From Planctomycetaceae bacterium UBA6172 (GTDB lineage: Bacteria > Planctomycetota > Planctomycetia > Pirellulales > Pirellulaceae): a stretch of DNA of 9,109 nt. The translations under genes and the position numbers were made by a program. This document shows, piece by piece, positions 1 through 4,633 of the stretch; the first letter of the stretch is position 1; each line of letters opens with the position of its first letter. The notes under the pieces were generated by a model, which was not told the origin of the DNA, ran no database searches, and saw only the letters and a program-made list of their open reading frames with translations. Location of the stretch: NCBI GenBank assembly GCA_002422955.1, contig DITY01000211.1, positions 1 to 9,109 of the forward strand, read 5' to 3'.

Positions 1-2
1 TG

Positions 3-137
3 TATAAAGGCGGCAAAGGATACGAGGTAGAATTCGTCGATGGTGGCAGCCGAACGGTTGCACTCGTCACCGTCGGCGCCGACGATGTCCGACCTATCAA
101 AGCTGGTGAATTGCTCCATACCCGTGTCACGGCCTAG
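3..137 (+). CDS. DUF4926-like protein, C-terminal part (5' end outside window)
   Basis: The frame is open from the left edge and ends at TAG (135-137), giving 44 visible residues beginning YKGGKGYEVEFVDGG and ending ELLHTRVTA. The pattern GKGYEVEFVD, then a short hydrophobic strand (ALVTV), then DDVRPI resembles the end of small DUF4926 proteins, which are roughly 60-90 aa, SH3-like and of unknown function. Such proteins often sit next to other small accessory genes. The stop codon ends at the first base of the attC-like hairpin that follows, as expected for the last gene of an integron cassette. The family assignment is from memory of the motif, and the start lies outside the window. Confidence 0.75.
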   Translation, partial: YKGGKGYEVEFVDGGSRTVALVTVGADDVRPIKAGELLHTRVTA

Positions 138-231
138 CGACGAACAATCCGATCCACGGGAGGTCGCGGGCTTCCGGTTGGTGAGCCTACATTTCCCGCG
201 CGACCGCCCGTGATCGGTAGCGTTCTGTCGC
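137..231 (+). repeat. attC-like recombination site A (imperfect hairpin)
   Basis: The two arms pair over almost the whole 95 nt: GCGAC 137-141 with GTCGC 227-231; GAAC 142-145 with GTTC 222-225; CCGATC 149-154 with GATCGG 212-217; ACGGG 156-160 with CCCGT 207-211; GGTCGC 162-167 with GCGACC 200-205; GGG 168-170 with CCC 195-197. C155 and A161 are unpaired on the left arm. An AAC box near the left foot and a GTT box near the right foot, with extrahelical bases on one arm, are the signature of attC sites recognised by integron integrases. The boxes deviate from the classical RYYYAAC/GTTRRRY cores. Pairing is read directly; the attC role is inferred. Confidence 0.75.
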
Positions 232-237
232 TGAAAA

Positions 238-900
238 ATGGAAGACTCAACGTTAGATCTTGAACTTCCGCCGGGCGAAGCCACGCTTCGCTGTCAGTGT
301 GGATTCGAATCGGAAGCTTTCTGCTTCGTTGAACATCTCTATCGTTGTTCCAGTTGTAAAGCGATCGATCGACCCGCCAAAATACCATTTCTTTACGAAC
401 CGCCCAAATGTTCGAAATGCGCCCATCAATTCGGCCACGGCGACCGTGTTCATGCATCGTGGATGCGTCCTGCATTTCTGTTCGCCGAGCGAAACACGAA
501 CGCGTCGCCGGATTTCATTCGTTGTCCTAGATGCGGAGAGAAAACACTTGGAGTCAACAGCCTCGGTGTCGACTATCAGGTTTATGAAACCGACCACATT
601 GCACCCAGCGACGGCATCCTCCTACATGCCCGAACTATGAAATCGGATGATCCGAGAATCTCCATGTTTCTTTGGTCGCCAAGGCTCGCGTCCGAATACT
701 CACTTTCACTGAATGTAATCAACCGTGAAATTGGTACAATTGAAAATGGGCACCACGAATTCCGCGTTGTGGCTGCCGGAAACACTGACCCGCGCCTGAC
801 GTTGGAATACATTCGTCAACTACGATCCGATGAATGGAGATGGTACACCGGTACGCACGGAATCGCGACAGAACAAACGGATGAACGCGAGCCGGAATAG
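238..900 (+). CDS. Double zinc-ribbon cassette protein of unknown function
   Basis: A 220-aa protein from ATG 238, only six bases after the foot of hairpin A and with no Shine-Dalgarno sequence. Nine cysteines lie in the first 100 residues. C19/C21 (CQC) with C37/C40 (CSSC), and C58/C61 (CSKC) with C96/C99 (CPRC), suggest two zinc ribbons; C29 is extra. The region from about 105 to 205 is mixed alpha/beta without a motif I recognise. There is no signal peptide or membrane segment, so it is probably cytoplasmic. The last residues (EQTDEREPE) and the stop are encoded inside the next hairpin, so this tail is probably site-derived rather than part of the fold. Zinc ribbons commonly bind nucleic acid or protein, but no function can be assigned. 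The gene call is firm because of the Cys spacing. Confidence 0.8.
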   Translation: MEDSTLDLELPPGEATLRCQCGFESEAFCFVEHLYRCSSCKAIDRPAKIPFLYEPPKCSKCAHQFGHGDRVHASWMRPAFLFAERNTNASPDFIRCPRCGEKTLGVNSLGVDYQVYETDHIAPSDGILLHARTMKSDDPRISMFLWSPRLASEYSLSLNVINREIGTIENGHHEFRVVAAGNTDPRLTLEYIRQLRSDEWRWYTGTHGIATEQTDEREPE

Positions 901-958
901 GCCGGTTGGCTCGCTTCGCTCGGCATCGTTTACTCCCGCCCGCGTTATCCGAAACGTT
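872..958 (+). repeat. attC-like recombination site B (imperfect hairpin)
   Basis: The arms pair as AAC 872-874 with GTT 956-958, CGGAT 878-882 with ATCCG 947-951, and AACGCG 884-889 with CGCGTT 941-946. G883 is unpaired on the left arm and there is an internal loop near the foot. It follows the same plan as the sites at 137-231 and 1578-1664. The stop codon of the zinc-ribbon gene (898-900) lies inside it. A second, nested inverted repeat (GCGAGCC 887-893 / GGCTCGC 908-914) overlaps the left arm and would compete with the full-length hairpin. The pairing is seen; the recombination role is inferred. Confidence 0.65.
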
Positions 959-1002
959 ACCCGAATGATCGGCGTATTCAATTCGCCTGCGATTTTCGCC
1001 GA

Positions 1003-1031
1003 TTGCCGCCGCTTTGCTGGCTGGTTACAAT
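1003..1031 (+). promoter_or_regulatory. Sigma-70-type promoter of the toxin-antitoxin cassette
   Basis: TTGCCG (1003-1008) and TACAAT (1026-1031) are separated by 17 nt, a near-consensus -35/-10 pair. Transcription would start near 1038, about 14 nt before the antitoxin ATG at 1052, so the AGGAG Shine-Dalgarno (1038-1042) would lie at the very 5' end of the mRNA. A private promoter is a known feature of toxin-antitoxin cassettes in integrons, where most other cassette genes have none. An operator for autoregulation is expected for this class, but I could not pick out a convincing palindrome. Confidence 0.55.
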
Positions 1032-1051
1032 ATTGGCAGGAGACTCGCATT

Positions 1052-1276
1052 ATGACCGTCGAACAAGCAATTTCCGAAATTTCGTCACTCCCCATCGACG
1101 ACCAACTCAAGGTCGTTCAGGCTATTTGGGATAGGCTCCCCGAATCCTCGACGCTTGCACTTAGTGACGCTGCCCGCAGCGAACTTGTTCGCCGTATAGC
1201 TAGTTATACCGCTGCCCCGACAACCCTGATGACTGAAGCTCAGCTCCGCGCAAGAATGCGGTCTTCGGACACATGA
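1052..1276 (+). CDS. Addiction-module antitoxin, TIGR02574 / PF09720-like
   Basis: A 74-aa protein from ATG 1052, preceded by AGGAG (1038-1042) with 9-nt spacing, the best ribosome-binding site in the left half. An in-frame extension back to 830 exists, but it would translate hairpin B, so it is rejected. The N-terminus (MTVEQAISEISSLPIDDQLKVVQAIWDRL) has the 'leucine/proline turn, helix, xxxxIWDxL' pattern of the small putative addiction-module component family. The C-terminal third, which normally wraps around the toxin, is helical and Arg-rich. The stop overlaps the next start as ATGA (1273-1276), so translation is probably coupled. The product should neutralise the ParE/RelE-like protein encoded next and repress its own promoter; that is family knowledge, not shown here. 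Confidence 0.85.
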   Translation: MTVEQAISEISSLPIDDQLKVVQAIWDRLPESSTLALSDAARSELVRRIASYTAAPTTLMTEAQLRARMRSSDT

Positions 1277-1584
1277 TGGACGTTCGGTACGCCGACGAGG
1301 TCTTCGATGATCTTCGCCCTTCGTTCGATTGGCTTAACTCTCGTAAACCAGGTCTCGGGTTCGAGCTTGAGGACGAATTCTACGCTTCCGTAGCAGTGGT
1401 ACGTGGGCGACCTTACTCTTATGCTGTTGATCACACCGGACTGCGATCCCTTCGACTGCGTCGATTCACAGCGGTCCTCTATTACAAGATCGAAGAATCG
1501 CTCATTTCGGACTCGCCTATTATTGTGATTGTTGGTCTGCTTGTCGGCGGTCGCGACGAACAGTGCCTCAGGTATCGCGGGTAA
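1273..1584 (+). CDS. ParE/RelE-superfamily toxin
   Basis: A 103-aa protein whose ATG overlaps the antitoxin stop by 4 bp. The layout is typical of the ParE/RelE fold: an N-terminal strand and long helix ending DWLNSRKPGLGFELEDEF, a short GRPYSY turn, then the strands SLRLRRFTAVLYYKIEE and IIVIVGLLVGGRDEQ. The 'RxPGLGxEFxxE' and 'R.LRRF...YY.I' signatures are both present. RelE members cleave mRNA on the ribosome, and ParE members poison DNA gyrase; the sequence alone does not decide, although the absence of an obvious RelE catalytic set favours the broad label. The TAA stop (1582-1584) lies in the outer foot of hairpin C. As part of a cassette, the pair would stabilise the array against loss. 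Confidence 0.88.
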   Translation: MMDVRYADEVFDDLRPSFDWLNSRKPGLGFELEDEFYASVAVVRGRPYSYAVDHTGLRSLRLRRFTAVLYYKIEESLISDSPIIVIVGLLVGGRDEQCLRYRG

Positions 1585-1664
1585 CCAACGGTCGCACCGC
1601 AGATCGCGAGTTTGCGTCTTTGAAGTGGTAGATCACTTGCGCGATCGCGGTGAACCGTTACCCG
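1578..1664 (+). repeat. attC-like recombination site C (best-paired hairpin)
   Basis: This is the cleanest of the four sites: CGGGTAAC 1578-1585 with GTTACCCG 1657-1664; GGT 1590-1592 with ACC 1654-1656; CACCGC 1595-1600 with GCGGTG 1647-1652; GATCGCG 1602-1608 with CGCGATC 1640-1646. A1601 and the CAAC block 1586-1589 are unpaired on the left arm, so the structure is polar. The apical segment contains TTTGAAGTGGTAGATCA, resembling the apex of site D. The toxin stop codon TAA is part of the left foot. The structure is observed; attC identity is inferred from geometry and from its position between unrelated same-strand genes. Confidence 0.78.
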
Positions 1665-1679
1665 AGCGACCCGAGCGAA

Positions 1680-1733
1680 ATGAACGAGCACCACATGCAT
1701 CCGAATTCCTGCGTTGCCTACCCAGCAGCTTGA
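1680..1733 (+). other. Possible 17-codon leader ORF overlapping the next start
   Basis: ATG 1680 opens MNEHHMHPNSCVAYPAA and stops at TGA 1731-1733. The stop overlaps a TTG (1730-1732) that is in frame with the membrane-protein gene, forming TTGA. This arrangement could couple translation of the next gene to the leader. There is no Shine-Dalgarno sequence and no other support, so it may be chance. Confidence 0.2.
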
Positions 1734-1738
1734 TTCCC

Positions 1739-2098
1739 GTGAACGCATCCTCGCAATATTGGTTCGTACTGGCCGCATTTGTCGCCCTCACTGTAGCGGC
1801 GACCGTCGCAGTGCGTAGGTGCCGGTCCGCGTCGTCCGTCCTCTATGCGTGTTCGGCATGGCTCGAAATGATTTTCGGGGCTGGACTGATCCTCGAACCG
1901 CTTATAGCTAATGAAACATTTGCTGCACCTGATGGCTCCGCAACAATTCACTTCAATAGGGCCTTGCGCAGAGCAATGTACTGGGGGCTAACGTTCTCTG
2001 CATTGCTCGTCATTGGCGCGTCCGCCACGTATGAGCTTGCACCGGATCTTTTTTCCAGTCCAGCGTCAGACTGCATCCCGGATCAAGACGGCGGGTAA
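1739..2098 (+). CDS. Small integral membrane protein (cassette gene)
   Basis: I take GTG 1739 as the start (119 aa, V/MNASSQYWF...). TTG 1730 is an alternative, and the longer frame back to 1529 would translate the toxin gene and hairpin C, so it is rejected. Three hydrophobic stretches are visible: about residues 7-25 (YWFVLAAFVALTVAATVAV), about 35-56 (SVLYACSAWLEMIFGAGLIL), and about 83-102 (YWGLTFSALLVIGASATYEL), with Arg clusters on either side of the first. The short C-terminus is rich in Asp and Pro. I recognise no family. The TAA stop (2096-2098) lies in the foot of hairpin D, in the same GGGTAA context as the preceding cassette. Gene reality rests on these segments and on its fit between two sites. 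Confidence 0.6.
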   Translation: MNASSQYWFVLAAFVALTVAATVAVRRCRSASSVLYACSAWLEMIFGAGLILEPLIANETFAAPDGSATIHFNRALRRAMYWGLTFSALLVIGASATYELAPDLFSSPASDCIPDQDGG

Positions 2099-2182
2099 TA
2101 ATGCCGTTCACACGGAGGACGGCATCTCGCATTTTTAATTGGACCGTCAACCCGCCGTCCCCGGTGACGGCACCCGTTTGCC
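2094..2182 (+). repeat. attC-like recombination site D (imperfect hairpin)
   Basis: Paired blocks are TGCCGT 2102-2107 with ACGGCA 2167-2172, CAC 2109-2111 with GTG 2164-2166, CGG 2113-2115 with CCG 2161-2163, and GGACGGC 2117-2123 with GCCGTCC 2154-2160. The unpaired bases T2108, A2112 and A2116 are all on the left arm, the same polarity as in sites A-C. The foot is weaker than in site C (GGTAA 2094-2098 against TTTGCC 2177-2182). The apical segment (TTTTTAATTGGACCGTCAA) resembles that of site C. The stop of the membrane-protein gene is in the foot. Confidence 0.7.
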
Positions 2183-2300
2183 GACGGAAGACATCAAAGC
2201 CCCTCACAGCGATGGAACCAGTAGAACCGCCAAATCGATTCGTCACTCCAGCCGCAAGGCAAAATTTGATGACGTTTTCGGATTCTCACCCGATGCATAC

Positions 2301-2630
2301 ATGCAGGATTGGGAAATTGAACTAGCCGACGGTCAACGTCTCGCGGAATTCATTGATGCCTACTACACCCTTGCACGCGACGATGACGAACGGTTTGCTT
2401 TGATGGGATTGATCGTTGCATCTTCTCACGATGCATTGGACTTCTACGGACTCACGAGCTCGCAATGGCAACGGGTTCATGATCGATTGGTTGCCGATGC
2501 AAACCTTCACGCCAGCACGATATACTTTTGGTGCTGCACGAACGCAACTTGCGATGACAAATGCTTCACGCTTACATCACGTATGCGAAGAGTTTGGAAT
2601 GACGTGGAGCAACAAAGGTGTCAGGAGTGA
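2301..2630 (+). CDS. Small acidic protein, 'DWE..ADG' family, 3' end rewritten by IS insertion
   Basis: From ATG 2301 the product is 109 aa, starting MQDWEIELADGQRLAEFIDAY. This matches my memory of a family of short uncharacterised bacterial proteins that begin with a D-W-E...A-D-G motif, have a central DDERF.LM..I stretch and end near an 'L/VT...R+V' segment (here LTSRMRRVWND). A longer start (TTG 2178) is possible, because the codons from about 2262 onward also look coding; there is no Shine-Dalgarno sequence at either place. It is soluble, with no signal peptide. The IS element begins at 2629. The stop TGA uses T2628 from the host and GA from the IS end. Without the IS, the frame would read ...RCQES and stop at TAG (now 4371-4373). 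The gene therefore loses one residue and is probably still functional. Function unknown. Confidence 0.65.
   Translation: MQDWEIELADGQRLAEFIDAYYTLARDDDERFALMGLIVASSHDALDFYGLTSSQWQRVHDRLVADANLHASTIYFWCCTNATCDDKCFTLTSRMRRVWNDVEQQRCQE
2618..2628. repeat. Left target-site duplication of the IS (GTGTCAGGAGT)
   Basis: The 11-bp sequence GTGTCAGGAGT directly abuts the left inverted repeat, and an identical copy abuts the right inverted repeat at 4358-4368. Exact identity indicates a fairly recent single transposition event. An 11-bp duplication is within the 9-13 bp range known for the IS4 family. Confidence 0.95.
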
Positions 2631-2648
2631 ATGGCATTGTCCACGGCA
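2629..2648 (+). repeat. Left terminal inverted repeat of the IS
   Basis: GAATGGCATTGTCCACGGCA, the exact complement of 4338-4357. Its first two bases (GA) complete the TGA stop of the interrupted cassette gene. Confidence 0.95.
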
Positions 2649-2844
2649 TTTTTCCACTTGCAACGCTAATTTTCTTTCCGTCAGCGCAGCGTTGATGGAC
2701 GCGGTCCCTCGCGTTTCGAGAACTGAATTACTTTCCGCCAGCTTGAGGAATTCGCCTTTAGTGTGAACCGACTGGTCGTTACACTCAACGATGGCGTGAA
2801 CCTTCTCTGGCGGTTGTGTAGTAATACTTGACCAGGGAAGGTTC

Positions 2845-4335
2845 ATGTCCATTCTAGCCGATAGCTCACCTCGATGCTTTAGCATTTTTCAGCGTTCGAT
2901 GATTCAATCGAACAAGCTTCCGCTCTGCGAGATCCTCGAAAGCACTTTAATTGCAGACGCATTTGAAGAGGATGGAATTGACTTCGGTATTGCCGATGAG
3001 GACGTCTTCACTCCGGCGATAACTTTGTGGGCGATGGTTTCCCAGTTCCTTTTCAAGGACACCGGCCGGTCCTGCAAAGCTGCGGCTGGCCGCGTCGTGT
3101 CGCTTTGGGCAAAAACGGCCAATCGTGTCGTGGCTCAAAACGCCGGAAACTACTGTCGAGCCAAAACCAAGATTCCTACCTCGACCGTTCGCAAGATTGC
3201 ACTCCGACTTGCTTCGGAGGCTGAGATGAGATCGCTAGAATTTGATGATCCCGGCTCGCCATTGGATGATGCACTCGCCGAAGATCGCCTGTGTCCTCAG
3301 GTAATTGCAGCGATCCGAGCAGTGCCCATTTTGGGGCGAATCATTATGGCAGATGGCTTCACCATTGATGCTCCAGACACCCCAGAGAATCAAGCAAAGT
3401 ACCCACAAAGCTCTTCGCAGGCCGAAGGCTTGGGCTTCCCAATTCTCCGATGTGTGTGTTTGGTTTCGATGCTCACAGGAATGCTGATTAATCTTGGCTA
3501 TGCGGCGTACAGTGGCAAGGGAACAGGGGAAACCGCAATCCTTCGTCAGTTACGATCTTCGCTAAAGCGAGGAGACTTTCTTGTTGCTGATTCGTATCAC
3601 TGCACCTATTGGCTGATTGCGATGTGTTTGAGCATTGGCGTCCATGTTGTGATGAAGAACCATCATAAGAGAGAAGACAATCCGGTTGATGCCAAACGAA
3701 TCAGCGAAACAGAAAGAACCATAAAATGGATTCGCCCGTTGCGTAAAAGTTGGATGTCGAAAAAAGAGTATCGAAAGGTTCCCGAACTTATAGAAATGCG
3801 ACTGAGTGACATTGTAATTAGCAAGCCCGGCAGTCGGAGCGATGGATTCACAGTTGCCACTACATTGCTTGACGCCGATGTCTACCCCAATGCTTGGATC
3901 GGCTCATTGTATAATGGTCGCTGGATGGTGGAGCCGGACATTGGCTCGATCAAATGCACGATGGGACTTGAGCATTTGCGTGGGCAAAGCCCTGAGACAC
4001 TTGAGCGTGAAATCTGGACGGCAATGTTGACGTATAATCTCGTGCGTCTCAAGATGCTGCAAAGTGGGTATTCTGCTAGACGTGAAATCCGAAGTTTGGG
4101 TTATACTGAAACCTTCCAGTTGCTTTCTACGAACTGGCTACTGTGTGCGTGTACGGAAGTCAATGAGGCGATGGTGGCTTCATCGCAGGCGCAGGGTAGC
4201 TGCGCGATAGTCGGTAACCGTCCCGGTCGATCTGAACCGCGGGAGAATAAACGACGTCCCAAGGTCCTCAAGCTAATGACCGTGCCGCGTCGCGTTTTCC
4301 AGGCGGCGCTCGCAGCGCTTTCAAGAGTCCCGTGA
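2845..4335 (+). CDS. IS4-family DDE transposase
   Basis: An intact 496-aa protein from ATG 2845, preceded by a good purine-rich ribosome-binding site (AGGGAAGG, 2834-2841). The RNase-H-like catalytic triad is visible: D170 in IMADGFTIDAPDTPENQ, D249 in GDFLVADSYH, and E363 in the IS4 signature Y356-x2-R359-x3-E363-x6-K370 (YNGRWMVEPDIGSIK). The long, mostly beta stretch between the second Asp and the Glu is the insertion domain typical of the family. The C-terminus ends in a basic tail (RPGRSEPRENKRRPK) that I associate with this family. The enzyme cuts at the two 20-bp ends and re-inserts the element with an 11-bp duplication. No frameshift or stop interrupts it. A weak TAATAC (2822-2827) upstream could be part of its promoter, but I see no good -35. 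Confidence 0.95.
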   Translation: MSILADSSPRCFSIFQRSMIQSNKLPLCEILESTLIADAFEEDGIDFGIADEDVFTPAITLWAMVSQFLFKDTGRSCKAAAGRVVSLWAKTANRVVAQNAGNYCRAKTKIPTSTVRKIALRLASEAEMRSLEFDDPGSPLDDALAEDRLCPQVIAAIRAVPILGRIIMADGFTIDAPDTPENQAKYPQSSSQAEGLGFPILRCVCLVSMLTGMLINLGYAAYSGKGTGETAILRQLRSSLKRGDFLVADSYHCTYWLIAMCLSIGVHVVMKNHHKREDNPVDAKRISETERTIKWIRPLRKSWMSKKEYRKVPELIEMRLSDIVISKPGSRSDGFTVATTLLDADVYPNAWIGSLYNGRWMVEPDIGSIKCTMGLEHLRGQSPETLEREIWTAMLTYNLVRLKMLQSGYSARREIRSLGYTETFQLLSTNWLLCACTEVNEAMVASSQAQGSCAIVGNRPGRSEPRENKRRPKVLKLMTVPRRVFQAALAALSRVP

Positions 4336-4337
4336 AT

Positions 4338-4357
4338 TGCCGTGGACAATGCCATTC
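4338..4357 (-). repeat. Right terminal inverted repeat of the IS
   Basis: TGCCGTGGACAATGCCATTC, the perfect complement of 2629-2648. It begins two bases after the transposase stop codon. Confidence 0.95.
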
Positions 4358-4368
4358 GTGTCAGGAGT
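4358..4368. repeat. Right target-site duplication of the IS (GTGTCAGGAGT)
   Basis: Identical to 2618-2628. Joining 2628 to 4369 restores the pre-insertion sequence, in which the upstream cassette gene would end ...GAG TCT TAG. Confidence 0.95.
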
Positions 4369-4565
4369 CTTAGTTTCCGGACTTTGGGGCGGCCACGGGG
4401 ACGCAGGGTCGATTCGAGGTTGAAACGCCGGGCTGTGGACGCGAGCCAGGCTGCATTACCGACGGGACTGCCACGCTTGACGCTCCAGCCAACCGCCCCG
4501 ACTTCTTTTTCGCTTAGCGGTTCATTCACCTGCTTGACCCAATATTTGACAAGCCGAATACCCGC
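4369..4565 (-). pseudogene. C-terminal remnant of a REP-associated (Y1/IS200-like) transposase
   Basis: Reading leftward from 4565 on the minus strand, the frame after an in-frame TGA (4568-4566) gives a segment containing WVKQVNEPLSEKEVGAV, SVKRGSPVGNAAWL, TARRFNL and ESTLRPRGRPKVRKL. This closely matches the conserved C-terminus of planctomycete REP-associated tyrosine transposases as I remember them (N-x-P-L-S/T-E-K-E, S-V-x-R-G-x-P-x-G, ESTLRPRGRPxK). The catalytic HUH and Tyr part is missing: the upstream side is cut by a stop and then gives way to the next gene's leader. The IS sits at its 3' side; before insertion the frame would have run on across the junction to a TGA at 2579-2577, overlapping the convergent cassette gene. 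It is a fossil, probably not expressed. Confidence 0.72.
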
Positions 4566-4575
4566 TCACTAATCT
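4546..4575 (+). promoter_or_regulatory. Candidate promoter for the four-module secreted protein
   Basis: A perfect TTGACA (4546-4551) is followed after 18 nt by TAATCT (4570-4575), a weaker -10. Transcription would start near 4582, giving a leader of about 50 nt before ATG 4634. It lies inside the transposase remnant, so the -35 match may be chance. Confidence 0.35.
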
Positions 4576-4633
4576 ACTTTGCGCGGCGGTGTGTTCGGTC
4601 GTTCCTTGTCGGTTGTCGGTGGTGAGGGGTTCG

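Larger units (their letters stand above)
2629..4357 (+). mobile_element. Complete IS4-family insertion sequence, 1,729 bp
   Basis: Both ends are defined by a perfect 20-bp inverted repeat, GAATGGCATTGTCCACGGCA at 2629-2648 and its complement at 4338-4357, bounded outside by 11-bp direct repeats. It contains one plus-strand transposase gene that fills 2845-4335. The 196-nt stretch between the left repeat and the gene has no ORF I trust; it holds a loose direct repeat (CTTTCCGTCAGC near 2674 and CTTTCCGCCAGC near 2731) that could be a transposase-binding region. The right repeat starts only two bases after the transposase stop. GC content is visibly lower than in the genes to the right. All parts look intact, so the element may be active. 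Confidence 0.95.

Noticed and set aside
887..914. Inverted repeat GCGAGCC/GGCTCGC as a transcription terminator after the zinc-ribbon gene
   Set aside because: No T-tract follows, and it is nested inside the larger attC-like hairpin.
830..1051. N-terminal extension of the antitoxin frame
   Set aside because: It would translate hairpin B and the promoter; ATG 1052 has a clear Shine-Dalgarno and the family's usual length.
137..2182. The repeated hairpins as a CRISPR array
   Set aside because: Units are about 90 nt, diverged in sequence, separated by 500-700 nt of coding DNA, and there are no cas genes.
2577..2885. A 102-codon minus-strand frame crossing the left end of the IS
   Set aside because: It begins inside the IS transposase gene and exists only because of the insertion; no motif.
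4101..4529. A 142-codon minus-strand frame crossing the right end of the IS
   Set aside because: Only the part right of 4369 is meaningful (transposase remnant); the rest is antisense of the IS transposase joined by insertion.
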